A stretch of DNA of 64,000 nucleotides from Humibacter albus DSM 18994 (GCF_000421825.1 NZ_ATXT01000014.1:248001-312000), one strand, 5' to 3'. Counted from the first letter of the stretch, positions 24,636 through 33,926 are shown. Numbers and translations: made by a program. Notes: generated by a model from the sequence alone, not told the origin.

Positions 24636-26368
24636 CCAACGTGCTCCTCTCTCTCGCCGGGTCCGGCCAGCTGGCCGCGGCGTCCAACGTCGACGCGAAC
24701 GGCAACCGCCCGGTCAACTGGGTCTCGCTCATCGTCGTGATCGTGCTCTTCGTCATCGTGGCCGTCATCGGCTTCCTGGCGTCGAGGTGGCGTACCGATC
24801 CGAGCGCCCGCGGCCTGAACAGCCTCGACGAATGGGGCCTCGGCGGCCGCGGCTTCGGAACCTGGGTCACCTGGTTCCTGCTCGGCGGCGACCTGTACAC
24901 GGCGTACACGTTCGTGGCGGTCCCCGCCGCGATGTGGGCATCCGGTGCCGTCAGCGGCTTCTTCGCCGTTCCCTACACGATCGTGCTGTACCCGATCGTG
25001 TTCCTGCTGATGAGCCGTCTCTGGTCCGTCTCGCACCGGCACGGCTACGTGACGCCGGCCGACTTCGTCGGCGGCCGTTACGGCAGCAGGTGGCTCTCGG
25101 TGGCGGTGGCACTCACCGGAATCATCGCCACGATGCCGTACATCGCGCTCCAGCTGGTCGGCATCAAGGCCGTGCTCACGGTGCTCGGTCTGGGCTCCAA
25201 CACCAACCCGTTCATGGCCGACCTGCCGCTGATCATCGCCTTCGTCGTGCTCGCGGCATACACGTACACCGGCGGCCTGCGGGCGCCCGCCTTGATCGCG
25301 ATCGTGAAGGACATCCTGATCTACATCGCGATCATCGTCGCGATCGCCTACCTCCCCGCTCACTTCGGGGGATGGGAGAACATCTTCAGCGCGGCCGGCA
25401 AGAAGCTGAGCGCCACCAACCCGGCCACCGGATCGCCCTTCGGGGCGACGATTCCCGGCGCGGGCAGCTTCAACGCGTACTGGACGCTGGCACTCGGCAG
25501 CGCGATGGCACTGTTCATGTATCCGCACTCGATCACGGGTGTGCTGTCGACGAAGAGTCGCAACACGATCCGCCGCAACGCCATGGTGCTGCCGCTGTAC
25601 TCGCTGATGCTGGGCTTCCTCGCTCTGCTGGGCTACGTGGCGATCAAGGCGGGCACGCAGCCCATCGACACCAATGGCGCCATCAACGCGCAGCTGGTCG
25701 TCCCGCAACTGTTCCTCGACTCGTTCCCGTCGTGGTTCAGCGGCATCGCGCTGGCGGCGATCGCGATCGGCGCTCTGGTGCCGGCGGCGATCATGTCGAT
25801 CGCAGCCTCCAACCTGTTCACGCGCAACATCTACAAGGACCTCTTCAAGAAGAACGCCACCCCGAAGCACGAGGCGAACGTGTCGAAGCTGGTCTCCCTC
25901 ATCGTCAAGGTGGGGGCTCTGGTGTTCGTGCTGGGCATGGACCAGTCCTCTGCGATCAACCTGCAACTGCTCGGCGGCATCTGGATTCTGCAGACCTTCC
26001 CCGCGATCGTCGCAGGCCTCTACACGCGCTGGTTCAACAAGTGGGCGCTGTTCGCGGGCTGGGCCGCCGGCATCCTGTACGGCACGATCGCGGCGTACAA
26101 CGTGATCAACCCGGCGACGCACGCCCACTTCGGCGGTTCCATCGCGGCGTTCCCGTTCACCTCGGTCCCCGTGTACATCGGCGTCTCGGCGTTCGTGATC
26201 AACGCCATCGTCGCCGCGGTGGTCACCGTCGTGCTCCGGCTGCTGAAGGTGCGGGACACGTCGGATGCGACGCGCCCGTCCGACTACGGTGCCGACGAGA
26301 ACGACCCGAAGGTCATCGAGCTCGAGCAGTCGCAGCCGCCGCTCGACCCCGAACTGGACGCGCGGTAA
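24632..26368 (+). CDS. Sodium:solute symporter, probable monocarboxylate transporter (MctP/MctC-like)
   Basis: A 578-residue SSS-family importer with about 13 helices. Characteristic blocks are SLDEWGLGGRGFGTWVTWFLLGGDLYTAYTF near residue 70, YVTPADFVGGRYGSRWL and LPAHFGGWENIF. The N terminus is probably extracytoplasmic and the tail is acidic. With DUF3311 upstream, it most resembles carriers of acetate, propionate, lactate or pyruvate; the substrate is inferred from that pairing only. Confidence 0.85.
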   Translation: MTNVLLSLAGSGQLAAASNVDANGNRPVNWVSLIVVIVLFVIVAVIGFLASRWRTDPSARGLNSLDEWGLGGRGFGTWVTWFLLGGDLYTAYTFVAVPAAMWASGAVSGFFAVPYTIVLYPIVFLLMSRLWSVSHRHGYVTPADFVGGRYGSRWLSVAVALTGIIATMPYIALQLVGIKAVLTVLGLGSNTNPFMADLPLIIAFVVLAAYTYTGGLRAPALIAIVKDILIYIAIIVAIAYLPAHFGGWENIFSAAGKKLSATNPATGSPFGATIPGAGSFNAYWTLALGSAMALFMYPHSITGVLSTKSRNTIRRNAMVLPLYSLMLGFLALLGYVAIKAGTQPIDTNGAINAQLVVPQLFLDSFPSWFSGIALAAIAIGALVPAAIMSIAASNLFTRNIYKDLFKKNATPKHEANVSKLVSLIVKVGALVFVLGMDQSSAINLQLLGGIWILQTFPAIVAGLYTRWFNKWALFAGWAAGILYGTIAAYNVINPATHAHFGGSIAAFPFTSVPVYIGVSAFVINAIVAAVVTVVLRLLKVRDTSDATRPSDYGADENDPKVIELEQSQPPLDPELDAR

Positions 26369-26393
26369 GAGGTCCGACGAGCGCTGAATCCGT

Positions 26394-26431
26394 GAGCGCC
26401 GTGGGCTCAGGTGGCTGAGCTCACGGCGCTC
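26394..26431. terminator. Bidirectional terminator, overlapping a coding 3' end
   Basis: GAGCGCCGTGGGCTCA (26394-26409) pairs with TGAGCTCACGGCGCTC (26416-26431) with one G-U pair and a 6-nt loop. It separates the convergent symporter and AlkX-like genes and covers the last codons and stop of the latter. Confidence 0.65.
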
Positions 26432-27624
26432 GCCAGGTCGCGCGCGAGCGTGCCGCGCGGGCGGACGTCGATCGCAGACAGACCCTGCCATTCGGCCGTC
26501 TCGCGCAGCAACGCCGCAAGGCGGTGCGCGCTGTCGCCGTCGGCGGAGGGCTCCGCCCAGGCAGCCTGCACGATGAGCACACCGTTCTTGCGATCGCTCT
26601 TCAGGTCGACTCTGGCCACGATGCGATCGTCCTGCAGCACCGGCAGCACGTAGTACCCGTAGACCCGCTTCGGCGCGGGGGTGTAGATCTCGATGCGATA
26701 GTCGAGCCCGAACAGGCGCAACGCCCTGGCGCGCTCCCAGACCACGGGGTCGAACGGCGACAGGAGGGCGGATGCCCGCAGCGCCCGCGGCATCCGCGCA
26801 TTCGTCTCCCGCCACACGGGCAGCGGTCTGCCGTTGCTCTCCCAGCCCGTCACCCGCACGGGCTGCACCTCGCCGGCGTCCTCGAGCTCGCGGAGCGCGG
26901 TGAGAGTCGGCGCCTGCTTCAGCCGGTAATAGTCCGCGATGTCACGCAGCGTGCCGACTCCGAGGGCACGGATGGAGCGGCGCACGAGCTCGCGCACGGC
27001 ATCCGTCGTCTCGATATGAGAGGCGAGGACGGAGCCGGGAAGAACCTGCTCAGGGAGCGCATACCGGCGCTCGAAGCGCTCCCGACCCGCGATCGCGACA
27101 TCGCCGAAGCGGAACAGCAGCTCCAGCGTGTGCTTGACCTCGGACCAGCCCCACCACGGTCCGGTGCGCGTGTTCTCCTCGTGCTCGATCGCGCTCGCCG
27201 GCGTGGGGCCGAGCGCTGCCAGCTCGTCGAGCAGCCAGCGTGCGGTGCGGCTGTGGCGCAGCTCCCACGCGGCGTCCGCGTATTTGGTGCGGAAGGCATC
27301 CATCCGCCACTGGAACAGCGGCCGGTCATCGCGGCGCACGAACGCCGCCTCGTGGGCGATGTACTCGATGTGCGGCGCACGCGAACGCAGGGTGACGGCA
27401 TCGAGAAGCGACTTGTCGTAGCCCCCGAGCCGGGCGAACGCGGGAAGGTAGTGGCTGCGCTCGAACACGTTCACCGAGTCGATCTGCAGGAGCCCGAGCC
27501 GATCGACGACGGCATTCAACTGCCGCGTTCCCACTCGCGGCGGCCGCGGGCGTCCGAACCCCTGCGCGGCGAGCGCAGTGCGGCGCGCGAGCGCGGGGGA
27601 GAGCGAGTGTTCGGTGGTGGCCAT
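26407..27624 (-). CDS. AlkX/YcaQ-type DNA glycosylase (winged-helix HTH_42 family)
   Basis: A 405-residue member of the HTH_42 family, which includes glycosylases that unhook DNA crosslinks and excise bulky alkyl adducts. The catalytic-loop sequence LGLLQIDSVNVFERSHYL has the Q-x-D arrangement of AlkX (E. coli YcaQ) rather than the Q-x-Q of Streptomyces AlkZ. Further marks are HIEYIAHEAAFV, GPWWGWSEVKHTLELLFRFGDVAI and PFDPVVWERARALRLFGLDYRIEIY. ATG 27624 follows TAGCCT by 7 nt, suggesting leaderless transcription. It is divergent from the AI-2E-family gene. Confidence 0.85.
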   Translation of the reverse strand: MATTEHSLSPALARRTALAAQGFGRPRPPRVGTRQLNAVVDRLGLLQIDSVNVFERSHYLPAFARLGGYDKSLLDAVTLRSRAPHIEYIAHEAAFVRRDDRPLFQWRMDAFRTKYADAAWELRHSRTARWLLDELAALGPTPASAIEHEENTRTGPWWGWSEVKHTLELLFRFGDVAIAGRERFERRYALPEQVLPGSVLASHIETTDAVRELVRRSIRALGVGTLRDIADYYRLKQAPTLTALRELEDAGEVQPVRVTGWESNGRPLPVWRETNARMPRALRASALLSPFDPVVWERARALRLFGLDYRIEIYTPAPKRVYGYYVLPVLQDDRIVARVDLKSDRKNGVLIVQAAWAEPSADGDSAHRLAALLRETAEWQGLSAIDVRPRGTLARDLASAVSSAT

Positions 27625-27702
27625 CGGCACGAGGCTAGCGTCGGCCACCGACACGCAGGGGGTCCGTGCGGCACTGTCGTGGGCGACAAATAGAATGAGA
27701 CG

Positions 27703-28962
27703 ATGCCGACCCCTCCGAAGCCGGTTCCGCCCGCCGACGACAGCGTCGAGGAGTCCATTCCTCGCGGAGTGCGCATCGCCGGCGCCTGGTCGTGGCGTCT
27801 CCTGCTGATCGGCGCGGTCATCGCCGTGCTGGTCTTCTTGATCGTGCAGTTGCGCCTGATCGTGATACCGGTGCTCGTCGCCGTGCTGCTGGCGGCGCTC
27901 CTCGTGCCGTTCGTCGACCTGCTGACGCGGCATCGATGGCCGCGGTGGCTCGGGATCGTGCTGGCGCTGGTGATCGTGCTCGTGCTCGTGGGCGGTCTGA
28001 TGGTGCTCGTCGTCTGGCAGATCCGCGGGGAGGCGCACGCTCTCCAGGCCCGCACTGTCGACGCGTTCGAGGCGTTCAAGGACTGGCTCCAGGGACCGCC
28101 GCTGGATCTCACCGACCAGCAGATCACGGGTTATCTGGAGCAGGCCCTGAACGCCCTGCAGCAGGACAGCCAGGTGCTCGTCTCCGGTGCCCTGTCGATC
28201 GGCTCCACGCTGGGCCACGTGCTCACCGGCCTGGTGCTCACCATGTTCAGCACGCTGTTCATCCTCATCGACGGCAGGGGCATCTGGTCATGGATCGTGC
28301 GCATCTTCCCGCGCCGCGCGCGTGCCGCCGTCGACGGTGCCGGTCACGCGGGATGGCTGACGCTGACGAGCTTCGCGCGGGTGCAGGTGCTCGTGGCCTC
28401 GATCGACGCCCTGGGAATCGGGCTCGTCGCGTTCTTCCTCGGTCTCCCGCTCGTCATCCCGATCGCGGTGCTGGTGTTCCTCGGTTCGTTCATCCCGATC
28501 GTCGGCGCCGTCATCACGGGTGCGCTCGCCGTGGTCGTGGCGCTCGTCTACAACGGCTGGGTCGCCGCCGTCATCATGCTCCTCGGCGTGCTGGCCGTGC
28601 AGCAGCTGGAGGGCCACGTTCTGCAGCCGCTCATCATGGGATCGGCGGTGAAGGTGCATCCGCTCGCCGTCGTGCTGGTGGTGGCGGCGGGATCCTTGCT
28701 CGCGGGCATCCCCGGGGCGCTGTTCGCCGTGCCGTTCGCCGCTGTGCTCAACGTGATGGTCAAGTACGTCTCGTCCGGCGCATGGCGCAGCGGAACGCCT
28801 CCGGCGCTCGCCGGCCCCGTCGACGCGCTGTGGCAGACGGTGCCGAGGCCACGGCGCTGGCGCGACCGTCGCTCGGAGGATGCGGCTGCTCGGGAGGCGG
28901 AGACGGCGGATGCATCGGGCACGGGACACGAACGAGACGACGGCGTCGACGGTCGGTCTTGA
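27703..28962 (+). CDS. AI-2E family transporter (PerM/YdiK-like permease)
   Basis: A 419-residue polytopic membrane protein with about eight helices. The family core is present: IPIAVLVFLGSFIPIVGAVITGALAVVVALVYNGW and VQQLEGHVLQPLIMGSAVKVHPLAVVL. Members export small molecules or act as Na+/H+ antiporters; the autoinducer-2 role is historic and not implied here. ATG 27703 lies 6 nt after TAGAAT, so the mRNA is probably leaderless. The C-terminal tail is Arg/Asp-rich and cytoplasmic. Confidence 0.85.
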   Translation: MPTPPKPVPPADDSVEESIPRGVRIAGAWSWRLLLIGAVIAVLVFLIVQLRLIVIPVLVAVLLAALLVPFVDLLTRHRWPRWLGIVLALVIVLVLVGGLMVLVVWQIRGEAHALQARTVDAFEAFKDWLQGPPLDLTDQQITGYLEQALNALQQDSQVLVSGALSIGSTLGHVLTGLVLTMFSTLFILIDGRGIWSWIVRIFPRRARAAVDGAGHAGWLTLTSFARVQVLVASIDALGIGLVAFFLGLPLVIPIAVLVFLGSFIPIVGAVITGALAVVVALVYNGWVAAVIMLLGVLAVQQLEGHVLQPLIMGSAVKVHPLAVVLVVAAGSLLAGIPGALFAVPFAAVLNVMVKYVSSGAWRSGTPPALAGPVDALWQTVPRPRRWRDRRSEDAAAREAETADASGTGHERDDGVDGRS

Positions 28963-29009
28963 GCGGCCGTATGCCGAAAGCGGCACGGGCTCGCTCGTAG
29001 ACTGTGCCC

Positions 29010-30275
29010 GTGACAGTCGTGAGCGAAACCCCTCGTCCCTACACCGTCGGCCCCGGCCTGGATGAGATCGAGCACGCGCACGAGATCGTCTCCCGGGTCG
29101 CGAAGACGACGCCGGTCGAGACGTCGAGATACCTGTCCGACCTGCTCGGCTCCCCGGTCTTGTTGAAGTGCGAGAACCTGCAGCGCACGGGAGCGTTCAA
29201 GATCCGCGGCGCCTACCACATGATGTCGAAGCTCAGCGCGGACGAGCGTGCGCGCGGCGTCGTCGCCGCCTCCGCCGGCAACCACGCGCAGGGTGTCGCC
29301 TTCGCCGCACGAGAGCTGGGCGTCGCCTCCACCATCTTCATGCCTCTGGGAGTGGCGCTGCCCAAGCTGCAGGCGACGCGGGACTACGGCGCGCACGTGG
29401 TGCTGGGTGGTGCCACGGTGGACGAGTCGCTGCGTGCCGCCGCCGAGTTCGCCCGCAGCACCGGCGCCGTCTTCGTTCCGCCGTTCGATCATCCGGACAT
29501 CATCACCGGACAGGCGGCTCTCGGGCTCGACATCCTCGACGACGTCCCGGATGTGGAGACCGTGATCGTCGGTGTCGGCGGAGGCGGTCTCATCGCCGGA
29601 GTTGCCGCAGCGCTGAAGCAGCGCGCACGACGGGACGGGCGCGACATCCGGGTCATCGGCGTGCAGGCGGAGAACGCCGCGGCGTTCCCGATGTCGCTGC
29701 GGGCGGGGACGCCCACCGAGGTCGCCGTCGGCCGGACCATCGCGGACGGCATCGCGGTCGGCAGACCGGGCGAGCTCACGTTCGAGATCGTCAAGGAGTT
29801 CGTGGACCACATCGTGACGGTCAGCGACGACGAGATCGCGAAGGCGCTGCTCGTGCTCCTGGAACGCTCCAAGCTGGTGGTGGAGCCGGCCGGGGCCGTA
29901 GGTGTCGCCGCGCTGCTCACCGGCGCCGCTCAGGAGGCGGCGGGCGAGCTCGGCCGCACCGTGGTCATCCTTTCCGGCGGCAACATCGACCCGCTGCTCA
30001 TGCAGCGCGTCGTCGCGGCCGGTCTGCACGTCTCCGACCGTTACCTCAACCTGCGGCTGATGCTGCCGGACCGTCCGGGCCAGCTGGCCCGCACCTCCGA
30101 GCTGATCGCGTCGGCGAACGCCAACGTCGTCGAGGTGCTGCACACCCGTCACGGCAACGGCCTGCAGATCAGCCAGGTGGAGCTGCAGGTGAGCATCGAG
30201 ACGCGCGGTTCCGAGCACAAGGACGAGGTCGTGCGCGTGTTGCGCGAGGCCGGTTACGACCCGATCGTCGACTGA
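29010..30275 (+). CDS. ilvA: Threonine ammonia-lyase (threonine dehydratase)
   Basis: PLP enzyme converting threonine to 2-oxobutyrate, first step towards isoleucine, or a catabolic variant. The PLP lysine lies in CENLQRTGAFKIRGAY; ASAGNHAQGVA is the family signature and GVGGGGLIAG binds the PLP phosphate. A C-terminal ACT-like domain (about residues 335-420, LMLPDRPGQLARTSELI) suggests allosteric control. I prefer GTG 29010, which lies 6 nt after TAGACT and would be leaderless; GTG 29004 is the longer option. Confidence 0.9.
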   Translation: MTVVSETPRPYTVGPGLDEIEHAHEIVSRVAKTTPVETSRYLSDLLGSPVLLKCENLQRTGAFKIRGAYHMMSKLSADERARGVVAASAGNHAQGVAFAARELGVASTIFMPLGVALPKLQATRDYGAHVVLGGATVDESLRAAAEFARSTGAVFVPPFDHPDIITGQAALGLDILDDVPDVETVIVGVGGGGLIAGVAAALKQRARRDGRDIRVIGVQAENAAAFPMSLRAGTPTEVAVGRTIADGIAVGRPGELTFEIVKEFVDHIVTVSDDEIAKALLVLLERSKLVVEPAGAVGVAALLTGAAQEAAGELGRTVVILSGGNIDPLLMQRVVAAGLHVSDRYLNLRLMLPDRPGQLARTSELIASANANVVEVLHTRHGNGLQISQVELQVSIETRGSEHKDEVVRVLREAGYDPIVD

Positions 30276-30302
30276 GGAGCCGTTCGTCGGCTGAGAAGGA
30301 CG

Positions 30303-30321
30303 GCCGCCTCGCGAGAGCGGC
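30303..30321. terminator. Weak hairpin between convergent ilvA and greA
   Basis: GCCGC (30303-30307) and GCGGC (30317-30321) pair, extended by CTC/GAG with a bulged A. It lies 12 nt beyond the greA stop on the minus strand. Confidence 0.3.
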
Positions 30322-30333
30322 GCCAGCCGTCGC

Positions 30334-30825
30334 CTACTGGCCGGTCCAGGTCTGCACGTTCGTGACCTTGACCTCGATCTGGCGGCCGTTCGGCGCCGAA
30401 TACGTGGTCGCATCGCCGACGCTGAGCCCCAGGATGGCGGCGCCCAGCGGGCTCGCCTCGCTGTACACCGAGAGCTCGCTGCCGTCGCCGATCTCCCGGT
30501 TGCCGATGATGAACGTGTCCTCATCGCCGGCGATCACGGCCGTCACGACCGTGCCCGGCTCCACGACACCGCGGCTTTCTGGCGCCTCGCCGACCTTGGC
30601 GTGGCGCAGCAGCTCCGTCAGCTGCACGATGCGCGCCTCCTGCACGCCCTGCGCGTCTTTGGCGGCGTGATAGCCGCCGTTCTCCTTGAGGTCGCCCTCC
30701 TCGCGGGCCGCCTCGATGCGCTTGGCGATCTCGGTGCGGCCGACGGTGCTGAGGTTCTCCAGTTCAGCGGCGAGACGGTCGTAAGCCTCCTGTGTGAGGA
30801 ACGTGACCTGTGTGTCCTGAGACAT
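30334..30825 (-). CDS. greA: Transcription elongation factor GreA
   Basis: Rescues backtracked RNA polymerase by stimulating transcript cleavage. Normal length (163 aa). The N-terminal coiled coil carries the acidic tip motif EGDLKENGGYHAAKDAQG (Asp/Glu near residues 44-48), and the C-terminal FKBP-like domain contains EASPLGAAILGLSVGD. TAGGAG precedes the ATG. Confidence 0.95.
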   Translation of the reverse strand: MSQDTQVTFLTQEAYDRLAAELENLSTVGRTEIAKRIEAAREEGDLKENGGYHAAKDAQGVQEARIVQLTELLRHAKVGEAPESRGVVEPGTVVTAVIAGDEDTFIIGNREIGDGSELSVYSEASPLGAAILGLSVGDATTYSAPNGRQIEVKVTNVQTWTGQ

Positions 30826-30904
30826 GTGAACTCCTACGGATGAGGGACGGTAGGTAAAGCGAAAGGCCTCAGCGGCGGGGCCGTGAGACCTCTCATCAAC
30901 ATTG

Positions 30905-30930
30905 ACGCCCCGACGTGTCCGTCAGGGCGT
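30905..30930 (-). terminator. Hairpin between DUF4307 gene and greA
   Basis: ACGCCCCGACG (30905-30915) and CGTCAGGGCGT (30920-30930) pair at 10 of 11 positions, 16 nt beyond the DUF4307 stop on the minus strand. Confidence 0.45.
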
Positions 30931-30946
30931 ATCCAAGGATTTTACG

Positions 30947-31378
30947 TCAGCGGGACGAAGAAGACCAGCAGGAGTCCACGTCTCCGGCCACGCTCGGCTG
31001 CATGGTGCGCACGGTCGTGGTGAACGATCGCGTGGTCTTCGAGGACTTCGGCAGCTGGATCACCTTCCACCCGGTGACCGTGAAGTCGACGGCCTTCGCC
31101 TCGACCGCGCACGCGACGGAAGCACCGGCATCCGCCGTCACGGTGAACGAGACGCGCACGTGCTGCGAGTCCACGACGGTGTCGGAGCCGCTGTCGGCGG
31201 AGATGCCGGTACCGCTCACCTGGTCGAGGCCCGCCCAGACGGTCCAACATGCCAGGACGACCACGATGAACGCCCCGAACGCGATCAGGAGCCGGCGATC
31301 GCGCCGTCTCGTGCGAGCCGTGCGGCCGTAGCGCTCTCCGATCGCCTGGGCGGCGGGGGATGCCGTGGGTTCGGGCAC
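30947..31378 (-). CDS. DUF4307 membrane protein
   Basis: A 143-residue protein with a basic cytoplasmic N terminus (RYGRTARTRRRDRR), one transmembrane helix (about residues 32-52, LLIAFGAFIVVVLACWTVWAGL) and an extracytoplasmic beta-rich domain with two cysteines (VACAVEA, GDVDSCW) that may pair. GTG 31378 is supported by GGAAGG upstream; the frame is open further upstream without a better start. It stands between greA and mca, its conserved place in Actinobacteria. Function unknown. Confidence 0.82.
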   Translation of the reverse strand: MPEPTASPAAQAIGERYGRTARTRRRDRRLLIAFGAFIVVVLACWTVWAGLDQVSGTGISADSGSDTVVDSQHVRVSFTVTADAGASVACAVEAKAVDFTVTGWKVIQLPKSSKTTRSFTTTVRTMQPSVAGDVDSCWSSSSR

Positions 31379-31458
31379 GGAGGAACCTTCCGATGTGGAG
31401 CGATTAGGCTGTGCACCAAGCCTACGTGCTCTCGCCTGACAACCCCTCACGCCTACGG

Positions 31459-32331
31459 ATGCCCACAGTGACCTTGCGTCTTCTCGCCGTGCACGCCCAC
31501 CCCGATGACGAATCCAGCAAGGGAGCGGCGACCTACGCCTATTACGTCCACCGCGGTGCCGAGGTGATGGTCGTGAGCTGCACCGGCGGCGAGGGCGGCG
31601 ACATCCTGAACGAAGGCCTCGCGGCCCGGGCCATGGCCGAACGCGACATGCCGGGACTGCGTCGCATCGAGATGGATGCCGCGGCGCGCGTCCTCGGCAT
31701 CCAGCACCGTTGGCTGGGCTACGTGGACTCCGGCATGCCGAGCGAGGACGGGAGCGTTCCGCCGAACTCGTTCGCCGATATCCCACTGGAGATCGCCGCC
31801 GAGCCCCTCGTCAAGGTGATCCGGGAGTTCCGTCCGCACGTGCTGCTCACGTACGACGAGAACGGCGGATACCCGCATCCCGACCACATCCGCTGCCACG
31901 AGCTCTCGGTCGCTGCCTACGACTGGGCCGCCGACCCCGCGCGCTACCCGGAGCAGGGCGCGCCGTGGCGCATCTCGAAGCTGTATTACGACCGCATCTT
32001 CAACTCCACGCGGGTGTCCACGATGTTCGAGCACGTGCGCGCCGGCGACCCGCAGTCTCCGCTGCTCGAGCACTTCGAGGGCATGATGAAGCGTTTCGGC
32101 GAGGCGGCCGATCCGTCGACGACGCGTGTCCCCGTCGGCGAGTTCTTCGAGACGCGCGACGCCGCTCTGCTCTCGCACGCCAGCCAGGTGGCGCCGGAGA
32201 GCTCGTTCTTCTTCTGGCCGAACGATCTGCAGCGCACCGCGTGGCCCTATGAGGACTACCAGCTGATCGACTCCAAGGTGCCCACCAGCGTGCCGGAGAA
32301 CGACCTCTTCGCCGGAATCGAGGATGCCTGA
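31459..32331 (+). CDS. mca: Mycothiol S-conjugate amidase
   Basis: Zinc hydrolase cleaving mycothiol adducts of electrophiles to a mercapturic acid plus GlcN-Ins, a detoxification step confined to mycothiol-producing Actinobacteria. The LmbE-type zinc motif HAHPDDE is at residues 12-18, the third ligand in GGYPHPDHIRCHE near residue 143. The 290-residue length and the YYDRIFNSTRV block fit Mca rather than MshB. ATG 31459 is the first start that leaves the fold intact. The stop overlaps the next start. Confidence 0.93.
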   Translation: MPTVTLRLLAVHAHPDDESSKGAATYAYYVHRGAEVMVVSCTGGEGGDILNEGLAARAMAERDMPGLRRIEMDAAARVLGIQHRWLGYVDSGMPSEDGSVPPNSFADIPLEIAAEPLVKVIREFRPHVLLTYDENGGYPHPDHIRCHELSVAAYDWAADPARYPEQGAPWRISKLYYDRIFNSTRVSTMFEHVRAGDPQSPLLEHFEGMMKRFGEAADPSTTRVPVGEFFETRDAALLSHASQVAPESSFFFWPNDLQRTAWPYEDYQLIDSKVPTSVPENDLFAGIEDA

Positions 32332-32651
32332 TGCTCACCCCCCTGCTGCTCGCGGCGACATCCACGCCCAGCCCCAAGGCGCCGAACGCCGATCTGGTCA
32401 CGCCTGGCGTCTGGGGATTCGTGATCACGCTCGCGGTCGCCGTGGCGACGATCCTGCTGATCTGGGACATGATGCGCCGAGTGCGGCGCACGCGGTACCG
32501 GGCCGAGGTCAACGCGAAGCTCGACGCCGAGGAAGCACGGCGTGAGGCCGAGGACGAGACGGCTCACGAGACGTTCCGCATCGAGGAGAGGCGGAGCATC
32601 CCGTCGGCGGACGATGACCGCGATGAGCCGAACACTCCCCGCGGGGAGTAG
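32331..32651 (+). CDS. Small membrane protein downstream of mca
   Basis: A 106-residue protein with an N-terminal hydrophobic/secretory-like start, one main transmembrane helix (about residues 29-48, GVWGFVITLAVAVATILLIW) and a highly charged, helical C-terminal half (YRAEVNAKLDAEEARREAEDE). Its ATG shares a base with the mca stop. A similar small gene follows mca in mycobacteria, as I recall. No function known. Confidence 0.72.
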   Translation: MLTPLLLAATSTPSPKAPNADLVTPGVWGFVITLAVAVATILLIWDMMRRVRRTRYRAEVNAKLDAEEARREAEDETAHETFRIEERRSIPSADDDRDEPNTPRGE

Positions 32652-32692
32652 GCCGGGCCGAGCGTGGCGACGGCCGCGCCGACCACGGGCGC

Positions 32693-33886
32693 GTGCGTAG
32701 CGCGCTGATCGGCGGCGCGCTGCTGCTCGCCGGGTTGGCCGCCGTCGCCTTCGGCGTCTATCCGGCGTCGGATGCCGTCGTGCTGGCGGCACGGGTGTGG
32801 CCCGTGCTGCTCTTCGTCGTGGCCATCACGATCGTCGCCGAGCTGTCGGCGGAAGGCGGGCTGTTCGACGTTCTGGCGCTGTGGATCACCCGTGCCGCAC
32901 GGGGGAGCGCGTGGCTGCTCTGGTTGTTCACCGTGGCGGTGGCGGTGGCGAGCACCGTGTTCCTCTCGCTCGACACGACCGCCGTGCTGCTCACCCCGAT
33001 CGTCGTGGCGATGGCGAGGCGCGTGCGGCTGAACCCTTTGCCGTTCGCGCTCACCACGGTGATGCTGGCGAATTGCGCATCGCTGCTGCTCCCGGTGTCG
33101 AACCTGACGAATCTGCTTGCCGCCCAGCGATTCGGCGCCGCCGGTTCGTCCGGGGTCGCCGGATTCGTCGCGCTCAGCTGGGCGCCGGCGATCGTCGCCG
33201 TGCTCGTTCCTGCCGCCGCAGTGGCCGTGCTCGGCCGCCGCGCGCTGTCGTCGCGGTACACCCTTCCCGTTGAGCGCGGGGTAGGAGAAGGCGCGGCCCC
33301 GGACGGCGCGGCCGGGGACCGGGTGTTGCTGGGCGCGAGTGCGGCGGTCGTGCTCGTGCTTCTTCCCGCGCTGGTCTCCGGCGTGCCGGTGTGGGTGCCC
33401 GCGTGCGGCGCCGCGGGCATCCTTCTGCTCGTCTTCGCCGTGCGCAGGCCGGGAGTGCTGCGGCTCGCGCTCGTGCCGTGGCCGACCCTCTTGTTCGCGG
33501 GTGGGCTCTTCGTCGCGATGGGGGCGATCGAGTCCCTCGGCTCACTCGCCGTGGCCCGGGCCGTGCTCGGAGCCGGCACCGGACCCTGGGGCTTGCTGCG
33601 GGCATCCGGTGCCGGATTCGTGGGTGCGAACGCGATCAACAATCTTCCGGCCTATCTGGCGCTGGAAGGCGCGGCGCGGCATCCGCTGCAGCTCATGGCG
33701 GTGCTGATCGGCGTGAACGCCGGGGCGCTGATCACGCCCTGGGCCTCGCTGGCCACGCTGCTCTGGCACTCCCGGTTGTCGCGCATGGGCGTGCGGGTGC
33801 CGTGGCGACGGTACATGCTCATCGGGCTCGTGGTGGCGCCCGTGACCGTGGCCGCCGCGACGCTCGCGCTCTGGCTCGTGCACTGA
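32693..33886 (+). CDS. ArsB/NhaD/SLC13-type ion transporter
   Basis: A 397-residue polytopic membrane protein with about 10-11 helices. The paired half-motifs of the IT superfamily are visible: VFLSLDTTAVLLTPIVVAMARR with NCASLLLPVSNLTNLLA in the first half, and GANAINNLPAYLAL with NAGALITPWASLATLLWH in the second. These are typical of ArsB-like permeases. No arsR, arsC or arsA lies nearby, so arsenite export is not implied. GTG 32693 lacks an obvious ribosome-binding site. Confidence 0.75.
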   Translation: MRSALIGGALLLAGLAAVAFGVYPASDAVVLAARVWPVLLFVVAITIVAELSAEGGLFDVLALWITRAARGSAWLLWLFTVAVAVASTVFLSLDTTAVLLTPIVVAMARRVRLNPLPFALTTVMLANCASLLLPVSNLTNLLAAQRFGAAGSSGVAGFVALSWAPAIVAVLVPAAAVAVLGRRALSSRYTLPVERGVGEGAAPDGAAGDRVLLGASAAVVLVLLPALVSGVPVWVPACGAAGILLLVFAVRRPGVLRLALVPWPTLLFAGGLFVAMGAIESLGSLAVARAVLGAGTGPWGLLRASGAGFVGANAINNLPAYLALEGAARHPLQLMAVLIGVNAGALITPWASLATLLWHSRLSRMGVRVPWRRYMLIGLVVAPVTVAAATLALWLVH

Positions 33887-33887
33887 G

Positions 33888-33905
33888 CGGCCGGCATGCC
33901 GGCCG
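33888..33905. terminator. Bidirectional terminator palindrome
   Basis: CGGCCGGCATGCCGGCCG is a perfect 18-bp palindrome one base after the transporter stop, between convergent genes. Confidence 0.5.
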
Positions 33906-33926
33906 ACGGCGCCGGTCGCCGGAGTG

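Noticed and set aside
27625-28218. Minus-strand extension of the AlkX-like frame over the AI-2E gene
   Set aside because: Antisense shadow of a clear membrane-protein gene; ATG 27624 is supported by a leaderless promoter.
32693-33886. Arsenite resistance operon
   Set aside because: Only an ArsB/SLC13-like permease is present; no arsR, arsC, arsA or acr3 gene accompanies it.
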